Source: Cupriavidus pinatubonensis
GTDB lineage: Bacteria; Pseudomonadota; Gammaproteobacteria; Burkholderiales; Burkholderiaceae
Direction: 5' to 3'
Length of the DNA: 64,000 bases
Assembly (NCBI RefSeq): GCF_019602855.1
Contig: NZ_CP080766.1
Location: forward strand, 2,664,575 to 2,728,574
Part shown: positions 17,028-26,222 of the stretch, one piece after another
Numbering within the stretch: position 1 is the first letter of the stretch
Layout of the letters: each line of letters starts with the position of its first letter
The notes under the pieces: model-generated
What the model was told of the DNA's origin: nothing
Databases searched by the model: none
The model's input: the letters and a program-made list of their open reading frames with translations, nothing else
Made by a program: the position numbers and the translations under genes

Positions 17028-18431
17028 GTGTCCAGTCCCGCCCCGATCCAAGCCGCTTCCCAGCCAGCGTCCGCCGCTGTCGCCCACGCCATGACTGCGC
17101 GCGAGCGCCGCGGCATGGCCGCCATCATGATCGCCGTGGCCTTGGCCACGCTGGACACGGCGATCGCCAACACCGCTCTGCCTTCGATCGCTGTGGATCT
17201 GCGCGCCACGCCGGCGGCGTCGGTGTGGGTGATCAATGCCTACCAGCTCGCGATGGTGGCGACCTTGCTGCCGTTCGCGGCGCTGGGCGGCATTCTTGGT
17301 CACCGGCGCATCTATATCGGCGGGGTAACGCTGTTCATCGCGGCTTCCGTAGTCTGCGCGCTGGCGTGGTCGCTGCCGTCGCTGGCGGCGGCGCGGGTGC
17401 TGCAGGGCATCGGCGCGAGCGCCATCATGAGCGTCAATACGGCGCTGATCAGCGCGATCTTCCCGATCCAACGGCTCGGCCGCGGGGTAGGGCTCAATGC
17501 ATTGGTGGTAGGGGTCTCGTTCGCACTGGGACCGACCGTGGCGTCGGTGATCCTGTCCTTCGGCTCGTGGCCGTGGCTATTTGCCGTGAACTTGCCGATT
17601 GGCCTGCTCGCGCTCGGCATCGCGCGCGGCGCGCTGCCGCAGACGCCGCGCAGCCAGCATGGCTTTGATCGCGTGGCGGCGCTGCTGAACGTGGTGGCTT
17701 TCGCCGCGCTGATCTTCGCACTCGGCGAGGGGGCACAGCGCGCGCCGCTGGAAGAGTCGCTGGCGGCCGCGGCCGTCTTCGTCGTCGCCTTCGGCCTGCT
17801 GCTGTGGCGCGAGCGCGGCCACCCGGCGCCGATGCTGCCCTTGGACCTGTTCCGCCGTCCGATGTTCGCGCTGTCGACGCTGACCGCGATCTGCTCGTTT
17901 GCCGCGCAAGGCCTCGCCTTCGTTTCACTGCCGTTCTATTTCCAGCATGTGCTCGGGCGAGGCCAGGTGGAAACCGGCTTCCTGCTGACGCCATGGTCGG
18001 TTGTGGTCGCACTGATGGCGCCGATCGCGGGGCGCCTGTCCGATCGCTATCCGCCGGGCCTGCTCGGTGGCGTCGGGCTGGCTGTGATGAGCGTCGGCAT
18101 GGCGTCGCTGGCGCTGATGCCGGCCAACCCGAGTACGCTGGAGATCGGCATCCGCATGTGCATCTGTGGTGCGGGCTTCGGCTTTTTCCAGTCACCCAAC
18201 CTGAAGGCGCTGATGGCCAGTGCGCCACGCGAGCGTAGCGGCGGTGCGAGCGGCGTGATTGCCACCGCGCGGCTGCTGGGCCAGGCCACGGGCGCGGCGC
18301 TTGTCGCGCTGAGCTTTGGCCTCGCTGGCGACCATGGCCCCGGTCTGGCCCTTGCGCTGGGCGCCGGTTTTGCCGGCGTTGCGGCCATTGCCAGCGGCCT
18401 GCGGCTGGTGATGCCAGAAGTGAAGCACTGA
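17028..18431 (+). CDS. DHA2-family MFS drug transporter (EmrB/QacA/SmvA-like)
   Basis: 467 residues, about fourteen predicted helices. ALATLDTAIANTALPSIAVDLRATPAASVWVINAYQLAMVATLLPFAALGGILGHRRIYIGG shows the DHA2 motif D1 and the loop 2-3 motif; ARVLQGIGASAIMSVNTALI follows. Members export cationic dyes, antiseptics and drugs. The longest plausible start is the GTG at 17028; an ATG at 17091 (MTARERRGM) may be the true one, since neither has a convincing ribosome site. A TetR gene follows 90 bases later on the same strand. Confidence 0.9.
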   Translation: MSSPAPIQAASQPASAAVAHAMTARERRGMAAIMIAVALATLDTAIANTALPSIAVDLRATPAASVWVINAYQLAMVATLLPFAALGGILGHRRIYIGGVTLFIAASVVCALAWSLPSLAAARVLQGIGASAIMSVNTALISAIFPIQRLGRGVGLNALVVGVSFALGPTVASVILSFGSWPWLFAVNLPIGLLALGIARGALPQTPRSQHGFDRVAALLNVVAFAALIFALGEGAQRAPLEESLAAAAVFVVAFGLLLWRERGHPAPMLPLDLFRRPMFALSTLTAICSFAAQGLAFVSLPFYFQHVLGRGQVETGFLLTPWSVVVALMAPIAGRLSDRYPPGLLGGVGLAVMSVGMASLALMPANPSTLEIGIRMCICGAGFGFFQSPNLKALMASAPRERSGGASGVIATARLLGQATGAALVALSFGLAGDHGPGLALALGAGFAGVAAIASGLRLVMPEVKH

Positions 18432-18463
18432 CCGCACGGTCGGCCGAAAGCTGAGTCGCTTGC

Positions 18464-18511
18464 GTTTTGTATCGATCGATATATAATGTTTCATATCGAT
18501 TGATACAAAAC
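18464..18511 (+). promoter_or_regulatory. Promoter and long palindromic operator before the TetR gene
   Basis: Two 19-base arms (starting GTTTTGTATC, ending GATACAAAAC) match at 18 of 19 positions around a ten-base centre. A sigma70-like promoter is embedded: TTGCGT (18460-18465), 16-base spacer, TATAAT (18482-18487). The regulator's ATG is 11 bases beyond the palindrome, so autoregulation is very likely. Confidence 0.75.
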
Positions 18512-18521
18512 GGCATCCGTC

Positions 18522-19145
18522 ATGGCCAGACCCCGTAAATTCGACGAACAGACTGCGCTGACCGCTGCCCAGGACGCCTTCTGGGCACGCGGTTACGAGG
18601 CCACGTCCACGCGCGACCTCACCAGCGCCATGGGCATGACCCAGCCCAGCCTCTACAACGCGTTCGGCGACAAGCGCTCACTGTTCCTGCAGGCGCTGGA
18701 TTTCTACCTGGACCACAACCTCCGCGAAAGGATTGCGCGCCTGAGCAAGCTGCCTTCGCCGGCAGCGGCCATCAGTGCATTCTTTGCGGAAAGCATCGCA
18801 CGCTCGCTCGCGGACCCTGAGCACCGCGGCTGCCTGCTGGTGAACACGGCGCTGGAAGTCACGCCGCAGGAGCCGGCGTTGCGGCAGAAGGTGTCGGAGG
18901 AGTTCGAGCGCATGCGCAACTTCTTCCACGACAGACTCGTTGCCGCACAAGCTTCCGGCGAAATCCCTGCTGCGGGGCCTGTTGAAGACAACTCGTCTCA
19001 ACTGCTGGCCCTGGTTCTCGGTGTGCGCGTACTGGCGCGCACGGCACCGGACCCGCAACTGCTCGAAAGCGTCGTACGGCCTGCGCTCGCATCACTGGGC
19101 CTGCCGCCGTTACCGCTTGCCCCTGCCACAGCTGGCACCGGCTGA
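18522..19145 (+). CDS. TetR/AcrR family regulator
   Basis: 207 residues: MARPRKFDEQTALTAAQDAFWARGYEATSTRDLTSAMGMTQPSLYNAFGDKRSLFLQAL is a typical TetR DNA-binding domain, with an effector half containing HRGCLLVNTALEV (TetR_C_16/YcdC-like region). It starts just after a 48-bp palindrome that holds its own promoter. Flanked by two transporters, it may control either the DHA2 pump upstream or the YbfB-type carrier downstream. Confidence 0.9.
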   Translation: MARPRKFDEQTALTAAQDAFWARGYEATSTRDLTSAMGMTQPSLYNAFGDKRSLFLQALDFYLDHNLRERIARLSKLPSPAAAISAFFAESIARSLADPEHRGCLLVNTALEVTPQEPALRQKVSEEFERMRNFFHDRLVAAQASGEIPAAGPVEDNSSQLLALVLGVRVLARTAPDPQLLESVVRPALASLGLPPLPLAPATAGTG

Positions 19146-19277
19146 TCCCCGCAGCACCGGCTGCATCGTCCCGATCCGTTCGCTGCTTCTGTTTCCGCAC
19201 GCCCCCGGCCTGCGGAGGGGGCGCCTTTACGCCCCCGTTTTGCCGACACCCACGTGTGTCGTTTCCCGGAGTCCACC

Positions 19278-20507
19278 ATGTCACAACCGCTCACCGCCAG
19301 ACCCGGCACGGTCCCTCAGGTACCGCTCGACGGCGCCGCCATCTATGCCGCGCTGGCGGGTCTTTGCGCCAGCCTCGTTGCCATCGGGCTGGCACGCTTT
19401 GCCTACACGCCGCTGATTCCAACGCTGATCCAGGCGCACTGGTTCACCGCAGCACAAGCCGTGACACTCGGCGCGGCCAATTTTGCGGGCTACCTCGCCG
19501 GAGCGATGCTCGGGCGGCCGTACGCCTCGGCGGTGTCGAACCGTACCGCGTTGCGCACACTGATGCTGGCCGCGAGCGTTGCATTCATCGCGTGTGCATG
19601 GCCGTTGTCGGTGATCTGGTACTTCGCGTGGCGCTTTACCGCGGGCCTCGCCGGAGGCGCCATCATGGTGCTCGTGGCCACGTCGATCCTGCCGCATATC
19701 CCGGCGCCGCGGCGCGGGCTCGTCAGCGGCATGATCTTTCTCGGGCTTGGGCTTGGCATTGCGGCTTCAGGCACGCTGGTGCCGTGGTTGCTGCAACTCG
19801 GCTTGCGCGAAACCTGGATCGGCCTGGGGCTGGTGTCGCTGGCGCTCACGCTGCTGAGCTGGTTCGGCTGGCCTGCGGCCGATACGCCAGCGCATCAGCC
19901 TGCGAATGCCTCGCGACCGACCGCAATCCCTGCAGGCATGCGTCGGCTCTACGCGCAGTACGCCCTCAACGCCCTGGGTCTGGTGCCTGTGATGCTGCTG
20001 CTGGTCGACTACATCGCGCGCGGACTCGGCCGGGGCAGCAGTGTCGGTGCCGGCTACTGGGTGCTCTACGGCGTCGCTGCCATCGCCGGGCCGCCGCTGT
20101 GCGGGCTGGTTGCGGATCGCATCGGTTTTGGCCTGGCGTATCGCGGCGCCATGCTGCTGCAAGGCCTGGCGGTAGCGCTGCTTGCGGTGTCTGGACATGC
20201 GCTTGTCGTCGGCGTCGCGACGGTCATGCTCGGCGTGTTCACGCCAGGCATCGCGCCGCTGGCACTTGGCCGTATCCAGGAATTGATTCCGCATGACCCT
20301 GCTGCGCAACGGGCTTCCTGGAGCCATGCGACCAGCGCATTCGCGCTGCTGCAGGCCTTGTCCGGCTACGGCTACTCCTGGCTGTTTGCGCATTCTGGCC
20401 AGCGCTACGCGCTGATCTTCGCTTGCGGCGCGGCGGCCATGGTGGTCGCCCTGGCGCTCGACTTCGGCGGCGCGCGGCGGCAAGCGGCAAATTCCGCATC
20501 GGCCTAG
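19278..20507 (+). CDS. YbfB/YjiJ family MFS transporter
   Basis: 409 residues with twelve predicted helices. AGLCASLVAIGLARFAYTPLIPTLIQAHWFTAAQAVTLGAANFAGYLAGAM is the hallmark of the YbfB/YjiJ family. CGGAG precedes the ATG at 19278. Substrate unknown. It lies 132 bases after the TetR gene on the same strand. Confidence 0.9.
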   Translation: MSQPLTARPGTVPQVPLDGAAIYAALAGLCASLVAIGLARFAYTPLIPTLIQAHWFTAAQAVTLGAANFAGYLAGAMLGRPYASAVSNRTALRTLMLAASVAFIACAWPLSVIWYFAWRFTAGLAGGAIMVLVATSILPHIPAPRRGLVSGMIFLGLGLGIAASGTLVPWLLQLGLRETWIGLGLVSLALTLLSWFGWPAADTPAHQPANASRPTAIPAGMRRLYAQYALNALGLVPVMLLLVDYIARGLGRGSSVGAGYWVLYGVAAIAGPPLCGLVADRIGFGLAYRGAMLLQGLAVALLAVSGHALVVGVATVMLGVFTPGIAPLALGRIQELIPHDPAAQRASWSHATSAFALLQALSGYGYSWLFAHSGQRYALIFACGAAAMVVALALDFGGARRQAANSASA

Positions 20508-20587
20508 AATCGAGCGGTTCACCCGTCGCATAGGGCGCCCTCTGTGCGCCGATTCTGATCTCCTGATCTGCAAGACAAGGTATTCGC

Positions 20588-21703
20588 ATGAGCCACCTGT
20601 TTGATCCTCTCGACATCGGCAATCTCACGCTGCCCAACCGCATCATCATTGCGCCCATGTGCCAGTACTCGGCGCAGGACGGCAATGCGGTCGACTGGCA
20701 CATGATCCACCTCGGCTCGCTGGCGCTGTCCGGCGCGGGCATGCTGATCCTGGAAGCGACGGCGGTTTCCCCGGAAGGCCGGATCACGGCAGGGGACCTC
20801 GGCCTCTATTCGGACGAGAACGAAGCCGCGCTCGGGCACGTGCTCAAGGCGATCCGCGCGCACGCGCCGATCGCCGTGGCCATTCAACTCGGGCATGCGG
20901 GGCGTAAGGCATCGAGCCAGGTGCCATGGGAAGGCGGCCAGCAGGTCGCGCCCGATGCGCCGGGCGGCTGGCAGGCGGTTGCACCCTCGGCGGTGCCCCA
21001 TGCCGAAGGCGAGGCGCGCCCGACGGCGCTCGACCGCGCCGGCATGGACAAGGTGCGCGACGACTTCGTCGCGGCGGCGGTGCGTGCGGTGAGGCTCGGC
21101 ATCCAGGGCTTCGAGATCCATGCGGCACACGGCTATCTGTTGCACCAGTTCCTGTCGCCGCTGGCCAATCATCGCGACGATGAATACGGTGGCAGCCTCG
21201 AAAACCGCATGCGCTTCCCGATCGAGGTCTTCGACGCGGTGCGCGCCGCAGTGCCGGCAGACCGGCCGGTGTGGATGCGCATCTCGGCCACAGACTGGGT
21301 GCCGGGCGGCTGGGATATCGAGGGAACGGTGGCGCTGTCGCAGGCGGTGAAGGCGCGTGGGTGCGCGGCGATCCATGTCACTACTGGCGGGGTCTCGCCG
21401 GCGCAGGCAATCAAGCTCGGCCCGGGCTACCAGGTTCCGTATGCGCAGCGCGTGAAGGCCAAGGTGGGCCTGCCGACCATCGCCGTGGGGCTGATCACCG
21501 AGCCGGAGCAAGCCGAGGCCATCATCACGGGCAACGAGGCCGACGCCGTCTCGCTGGCGCGCGCGATGCTCTACGATCCGCGCTGGCCGTGGCATGCCGC
21601 AGCGAAGCTCGGGGCTAGCGTGGCGGCGCCGAAACAGTACTGGCGTTCCCAGCCGCGTGAGTTGAAGGACCTGTTTTCGGGCGCCAGCTTCGGCCAGCGC
21701 TGA
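20588..21703 (+). CDS. NADH:flavin oxidoreductase, YqjM-like old yellow enzyme
   Basis: 371 residues, a complete FMN-dependent TIM barrel. The YqjM-class markers are present: Cys25 in APMCQYSA, which tunes the flavin, the active-site pair H178/H181 in [17 protein letters not shown], and [12 protein letters not shown]. Such enzymes reduce activated C=C bonds using NAD(P)H. The preceding gap of 80 bases holds a weak ribosome site (AAGG). Confidence 0.93.
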   Translation: MSHLFDPLDIGNLTLPNRIIIAPMCQYSAQDGNAVDWHMIHLGSLALSGAGMLILEATAVSPEGRITAGDLGLYSDENEAALGHVLKAIRAHAPIAVAIQLGHAGRKASSQVPWEGGQQVAPDAPGGWQAVAPSAVPHAEGEARPTALDRAGMDKVRDDFVAAAVRAVRLGIQGFEIHAAHGYLLHQFLSPLANHRDDEYGGSLENRMRFPIEVFDAVRAAVPADRPVWMRISATDWVPGGWDIEGTVALSQAVKARGCAAIHVTTGGVSPAQAIKLGPGYQVPYAQRVKAKVGLPTIAVGLITEPEQAEAIITGNEADAVSLARAMLYDPRWPWHAAAKLGASVAAPKQYWRSQPRELKDLFSGASFGQR

Positions 21704-21746
21704 ATTTGCGCTGCACCGCTTTCACTCCACAAGAAGAGGAGGGCCC

Positions 21747-22169
21747 ATGAAACCACGTGTCACGCTGATCACGCTGGGCGTCGACGACCTGGAACGATCG
21801 CTGCGCTTTTATCGTGACGGCCTGGGCCTGCCGACGCAGGGCATTGTCGGCGAGCAATTCGAGCATGGCGCGGTGGCATTCTTCGACCTGCAGTCCGGCC
21901 TCAAGCTCGCCATCTGGCCGCGCGCGAGCCTCGCGCATGACACCGGACTGCCGGTGTCCGTTCGCGCCGCGGCGGGGGCGTCTCTGGCCCACAACGTCGG
22001 CAGCCAGGCGGAGGCCGATGCGGTCATGCAGCAGGCCGCAGCGGCGGGCGCCACCATCGTCAAGCCCGCGCAGCCGACGTTCTGGGGCGGCTATGCCGGG
22101 TATTTCGCCGATCCGGACGGCCATCTCTGGGAAGTCGCCTGGAATCCGCAGATGCTGCCCGCAGATTGA
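21747..22169 (+). CDS. VOC family (glyoxalase/bleomycin resistance fold) protein
   Basis: 140 residues: MKPRVTLITLGVDDLERSLRFYRDGLGLPTQG opens the first beta-alpha-beta-beta-beta unit, and PTFWGGYAGYFADPDGHLWEVAWNPQ closes the second. Members include metal-dependent lyases and dioxygenases; the exact reaction cannot be read from the sequence. AGAGGAGGGCCC gives a strong ribosome site. It follows the oxidoreductase by 43 bases and may share its message. Confidence 0.88.
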   Translation: MKPRVTLITLGVDDLERSLRFYRDGLGLPTQGIVGEQFEHGAVAFFDLQSGLKLAIWPRASLAHDTGLPVSVRAAAGASLAHNVGSQAEADAVMQQAAAAGATIVKPAQPTFWGGYAGYFADPDGHLWEVAWNPQMLPAD

Positions 22170-22264
22170 TCAACATAGCCTGAAGTGCGCGTGGGGTCGC
22201 AACGCTGCCGCGCGCACTATAGTAGAAGTTGACCTGTGTGGCGCATGACCGGAGGGAAGGCACG

Positions 22265-22741
22265 ATGAAGGCATGCAAGACAACGCTCGGGCGGCATCGT
22301 CGCGCGGCTGCCGTGGTACTGACATCGGCCGTGCTGATGGGCATGGCCCCGTTTTCGTGGGCTCAGTTGGGCGACGTCCTGAAAAACCCACTGGGTGGCG
22401 GGGCGGAAAGCGCAACCAGCGCGCTCGGAGGACTAGGCAGCGGTCTTTCGCTGCAGTCGCTGTCATCGGGCAGCATGGGCAATGTCACGGGCCTGCTCGA
22501 CTTCTGCATCAAGAACAATTACCTCGGCGCTGGCGGCGCGGGTTCCGTCAAGGACAAGCTGATGGACAAGCTTGGCGGCCCATCCAAGGCATCTACGGAC
22601 AATGGCTACACCAGCGGCGCCCAAGGCATCCTGCAGGATGGCCATGGCAAGACATTGGATCTGAGTGGCAGCGGCCTCAAGGCCAAAGCGACCGAGCAGG
22701 TGTGCGAAAAGATACTTTCGCAAGGCAAGGCACTGCTGTGA
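22265..22741 (+). CDS. DUF2501 family secreted protein
   Basis: 158 residues with a signal peptide (AAAVVLTSAVLMGMAPFSWAQ). The mature part is Gly/Ser/Leu-rich, then VTGLLDFCIKNNYLGAGGAGSVKDKLMDKL and TEQVCEKILSQGKALL, with two cysteines that could pair. This is the YjjA/DUF2501 pattern, a small periplasmic family of unknown function. The start at 22265 follows GGAGGGAAGG. Confidence 0.85.
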   Translation: MKACKTTLGRHRRAAAVVLTSAVLMGMAPFSWAQLGDVLKNPLGGGAESATSALGGLGSGLSLQSLSSGSMGNVTGLLDFCIKNNYLGAGGAGSVKDKLMDKLGGPSKASTDNGYTSGAQGILQDGHGKTLDLSGSGLKAKATEQVCEKILSQGKALL

Positions 22742-22948
22742 TTTTGCGCAGCGCATCAAATTTTGAGGCCATTTTTCGCCGTTTTCGCAGGGATTTCCAT
22801 GATTGCCACCCAACCGCGAAGTGGCGACCATGATCCGCAACAGACAGCAAACGCATTGCGCCAGGGCGTCCCCCCAACAAAGCGGCCTGGCGGCAGCACG
22901 ATGTAGACCTATAAAAACATCCGGGGCATGACCCCACGGGAGACATCC

Positions 22949-23116
22949 ATGCAAGTCTATGACGGCCTCGTGTACCTGACAGCGATGGTGCTGGTGTGCT
23001 TGTATGTCTATCTTGGCGTGCTCACGCGCAGCACGGCGATCAGGCTTGGTTCTCCGGCCATCGTCGCGGTGCTCGTGCTGGTGTACTCCATGTCGCCGAT
23101 GCACGCCGTGGGCTGA
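22949..23116 (+). CDS. Small two-helix membrane protein, hypothetical
   Basis: 55 residues with two hydrophobic segments (LVYLTAMVLVCLYVYLGVL and LGSPAIVAVLVLVYSM). CGGGAGACATCC before the ATG makes a good ribosome site, which is why I accept so short a frame. No family recognised. Confidence 0.5.
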   Translation: MQVYDGLVYLTAMVLVCLYVYLGVLTRSTAIRLGSPAIVAVLVLVYSMSPMHAVG

Positions 23117-23850
23117 GTATTGGCACGGCGGCCTGGTCGTCGCCACCACGCGGCAGAGCAAGAACGGGTCCTCGCAGCACTGCGGAGTGCTGTGCTTGGC
23201 ATGCGCTGCTGTACGCCGATTATGTGCGCGCAGCGCAGCCGAAGGCGTCCCACCCCGGGCGCTATTGGAACGCTGTACCTATACGTGGTCGGGGCTCGTT
23301 CAAAAGTCGGCTGACGTCAGGCACCGCGCTGAAAACCTACGCAGAGCAGGGTCGAACGGCCGACCACCATGACGGCGTCCAAAGCCGCATGAACCACTGC
23401 TGCCGCGGAATTGATGGCCAGCGGCAACGACGCGTTTTTTGGGTACTTTTTGTCGCTCGGACAAAAAGTGCCTCGCCGGCTACGCCGGCGAAACAGCGGC
23501 GCTAGTCAAGAGCGACACCCCATCCCCAACCACAAAACTCCCGCCGGCCCCGCGATCGCCCCAGCAGCACCCACCAAACCACACCAACCCCGCCGCCCTA
23601 AAAATCCACAACAATTCGCGCAGCAAAACCCAAACCACCAGTCCCCCGCTCGCGAATTCGCTCGGCGAGCCGTAAGGCATTCCCCGACATGCCTGGCAAA
23701 TCGTCGGATACGACGAGTAACCCTCACCCGACCCTGTCCAGAATTTTTCCGTGACGGCCGGCCAAGCGGTGACGCCCCGCGTGTCGCCCACAATCAGTTT
23801 GCGCAAGCCCCAGGCCGGCTCTACAAACAAGAAAACGGAGACAAGGACGA
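23117..23850. other. Long intergenic region with dispersed-repeat-like DNA
   Basis: Over 700 bases without a convincing gene. The first half shows nothing. From about 23436 it carries paired hairpins and then a C-rich, proline-coding-like stretch whose minus-strand frame (23480-23881) gives a hydrophobic low-complexity product. It looks like a repeated intergenic element rather than a coding sequence. Confidence 0.5.
23443..23490. repeat. Double-hairpin element, probably a dispersed intergenic repeat
   Basis: First stem GTACTTTTTGTC / GACAAAAAGTGC (23443-23454 with 23460-23471, five-base loop, one mismatch); second stem CGCCGGC / GCCGGCG (23474-23480 with 23484-23490, loop TAC). I recall similar TTTTTGGGTAC..CAAAAAGT elements as common in Ralstonia/Cupriavidus intergenic DNA, but cannot verify that here. 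Confidence 0.5.
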
Positions 23851-25146
23851 ATGAGTGCAACGTATCAGCGGGGCCGTGCATGGGTGGTAACCGTGCTGCT
23901 ATTCCTGTTCGTGGTCGTGAACTTCCTCGACAAGATCAGCGTGGGGCTGCTTGCTGGCCCGATGATGGATGAACTTGGTCTCACGCCGGCGCAATTCGGG
24001 CTGGTCGGCAGCAGCTTCTTCTGGCTGTTCGCGGTGGCCGGCGTAGCCGGTGGCTTTATAGCCAACCGCGTGTCGTGCACGTTGCTGCTCTTGCTGATGG
24101 CCGTGGCGTGGTCCCTGTTCCAGATTCCGCTGGCATGGTCATCGAGCCTGGCCGTGCTGATCGCAGCGCGTGTGCTGCTCGGCATTGCTGAGGGGCCGTC
24201 GACCGCCATTGCCATCCATGCGGCCTACAAGTGGTTCCCCGATGATCGCCGCACGCTGCCTGTGGCGTTCTTTACGCAGGGCGGTGCCACGGGCCTGATC
24301 CTCGCGGGTATCACGATTCCATACATCACTGCGCACTGGGGCTGGCGCGCTAACTTCTACGTACTGGCCGCGCTCGGTGCCGCGTGGGCCGTGCTGTGGC
24401 TGCTGTTCGGTGGCGAGGGCAAGGTCGAACAGCCTTCGGCCCAGGCCACCACGCAACAGCGCGTTCCGTATCGGGCGCTGCTCGGCGATGCCACGGTACT
24501 GGGCTGCTTCCTGCTGCGCTTTGTGGCGTACTGGAGCCTCGCGCTGTCGCTGACGTGGTTCGCGGCCTACCTGCAGCGCGGACTTGGTTTCGACCATGCC
24601 ACGTCGGGTCGGCTGTTTGCGGCCATCATCGCGGTCAACATGCCGGTCACGATGGCCGTGGCGTGGTGGTCGCAGCGCATGCTGCGTCGGGGCACGCCGT
24701 CGCGCATTGCCAGGGGCCGCCTGGCCGCGCTGATGCTCGTGGGCGCTGGGGTTTGCCTCGCGGCGCTGGTGGCGCCGGGCCTGGGCAACTGGCAGCGCGT
24801 GGCGCTACTCGCGGCAAGCTGCGCGCTCGCGCCCTCGATCTACTCGCTCGGGCCGGCCATGCTGGCTGAAGTGTGCCCGCCGGCGCAGCGTGGTGCGCTG
24901 CTGTCGATCGACGCCTCGATTTCATCGATCGCCGGCATCCTAGCGCCGCTGGTGACCGGTTATCTGGTGCAGAACGCCACCGGGGCGCATGGTTACGAGA
25001 CTGGCTTCGCGGTGTGCGGCGCGTTGATGATCGTTGGCGGGTTCGGTGGCGCCGCGCTGATCAATCCGGAGCGCTCGAAGCAGCGACTCGCCGGTCTGCA
25101 GCAGCAGGGAACCACCGTGCCAGACTCGCGCGCGGCGCACGCCTGA
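23851..25146 (+). CDS. MFS transporter, anion:cation symporter (ACS)-like
   Basis: 431 residues, twelve predicted helices. The N-terminus (RAWVVTVLLFLFVVVNFLDKISVGLLAGPMMDELGLTPAQFGLVGSSFFWLFAVAGVAGGF) is the usual ACS pattern, as is ARVLLGIAEGPSTAIAIHAAYKWFPDDRRTLPVAFFTQGGATG. The family takes up organic anions such as hexuronates, phthalate or tartrate; the substrate is unknown. GGAGACAAGGACGA precedes the ATG. Confidence 0.9.
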   Translation: MSATYQRGRAWVVTVLLFLFVVVNFLDKISVGLLAGPMMDELGLTPAQFGLVGSSFFWLFAVAGVAGGFIANRVSCTLLLLLMAVAWSLFQIPLAWSSSLAVLIAARVLLGIAEGPSTAIAIHAAYKWFPDDRRTLPVAFFTQGGATGLILAGITIPYITAHWGWRANFYVLAALGAAWAVLWLLFGGEGKVEQPSAQATTQQRVPYRALLGDATVLGCFLLRFVAYWSLALSLTWFAAYLQRGLGFDHATSGRLFAAIIAVNMPVTMAVAWWSQRMLRRGTPSRIARGRLAALMLVGAGVCLAALVAPGLGNWQRVALLAASCALAPSIYSLGPAMLAEVCPPAQRGALLSIDASISSIAGILAPLVTGYLVQNATGAHGYETGFAVCGALMIVGGFGGAALINPERSKQRLAGLQQQGTTVPDSRAAHA

Positions 25147-25222
25147 CGTCAGAGATCGCGCGCTCGCCGATATACTGCAGGCTTTGCCGGGCCATGCGCC
25201 CGGGCGCTCCGGAGCGTTCACG

Positions 25223-25660
25223 ATGATGCCTGCAGCTTCCAGCTGGTTCGCCTGGGCCGTGCTTTCCGCGATTTTCGCGGCCCTGACGGCGATCTTTGCC
25301 AAGGTCGGCCTTGCCGGCATCGATTCCGACATGGCCACGCTGGTTCGCGTGGTGATCATCTTCGTCGTGCTCGCCGCCTTCGTGGTGAGCACCGGCAAGT
25401 GGATGGACCCATCGGCCTTCTCGGCCAGAAACTGGATCTTCCTTACGTTGTCAGGGCTGGCCACTGGCGCCTCATGGGTGTGCTATTTCCGCGCGCTCAA
25501 GATCGGCGATGCATCCAAAGTGGCCCCTGTCGACAAGTTCAGCCTGGTGTTGGTGGCACTGTTCGCCGTGCTGTTCCTTGGCGAACGGCCTGCGCCGCGT
25601 GAATGGCTCGGCATCGGGCTGGTCGCGGCGGGAGTGATCGTGCTGAGCCTGCGGCGATAG
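25223..25660 (+). CDS. EamA-family (DMT) membrane protein, single-domain
   Basis: 145 residues with about five helices, one EamA unit instead of the usual two: SWFAWAVLSAIFAALTAIFAKVGLAGIDSDMATLVRVVIIFVVLAAFV and the end FSLVLVALFAVLFLGERPAPREWLGIGLVAAGVIVLSL. Single-unit members probably act as dimers. TCCGGAGCG gives a ribosome site for the ATG at 25223. Confidence 0.88.
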   Translation: MMPAASSWFAWAVLSAIFAALTAIFAKVGLAGIDSDMATLVRVVIIFVVLAAFVVSTGKWMDPSAFSARNWIFLTLSGLATGASWVCYFRALKIGDASKVAPVDKFSLVLVALFAVLFLGERPAPREWLGIGLVAAGVIVLSLRR

Positions 25661-25916
25661 CGCTGGGCACTGGCGCTTCATGCCACCGCGAGCCCGGTGG
25701 GCGGCTGCGGCGGCGCGGGCGTTCCTCGCATGCTGGCGCTCGGCCCTGCGAGTTCCCCGAGCCAAATTTGCCGACTTGGCAACGTCTCAGCTTTCTTCCT
25801 CCGTTTCAACGGTGCCGGCATATAGTGGAACCAGTCGGCCTGGCGCGGGCCGCGATGAAGGCAGCCCACGGAATCGCGCGTCGCCAAGGCGGCGTGCGCT
25901 GACCTGGAGAGACATC
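25661..25916. other. Intergenic, nothing recognised
   Basis: About 250 bases between the EamA gene and the next small gene. The frame running through it is only an upstream extension of that gene. Confidence 0.4.
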
Positions 25917-26222
25917 ATGCTGATCGCCAGATGGCAGATTGACGCCCGCTTCGGGCACAAGCAGGAGGTGATCAGCCGCCTGCAACAGTGGGCGCAGGAC
26001 ATCGCGCCACAGGTTGGCCTGCAGTGCGGCCGGCTGCTGACCGGATCGATCGGCGCACTGGAGGCCACGGTCGTCCACGACTGGGAAGTGGCCGACCTGG
26101 CCGAACTGGACCGTGCGTGGCAGAAACTCGGCCAGCTTCCCGCGCATGCGCAATGGGGGCGTGAACTGGAACCGTTCGTGGTGTCCGGCACCGCGCGCTG
26201 GGAAATCTATCGCGTTATCTAG
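25917..26222 (+). CDS. Small hypothetical protein, possible dimeric alpha/beta barrel
   Basis: 101 residues: MLIARWQIDARFGHKQEVISRLQQWAQDIAPQVG, then GALEATVVHDWEVADLAELDRAWQKLGQLPAHAQWGRELEPFVVSG. The strand-helix-strand order and spacing suggest an ABM/NIPSNAP-like ferredoxin fold, but I recognise no family. CTGGAGAGACATC precedes the ATG. It ends overlapping the convergent AraC-type gene by four bases. Confidence 0.7.
   Translation: MLIARWQIDARFGHKQEVISRLQQWAQDIAPQVGLQCGRLLTGSIGALEATVVHDWEVADLAELDRAWQKLGQLPAHAQWGRELEPFVVSGTARWEIYRVI

Noticed and set aside
23480..23881. 133-codon minus-strand frame rich in Trp, Gly and Val
   Set aside because: Lies in a probable dispersed repeat, overlaps the MFS start and has low-complexity composition.
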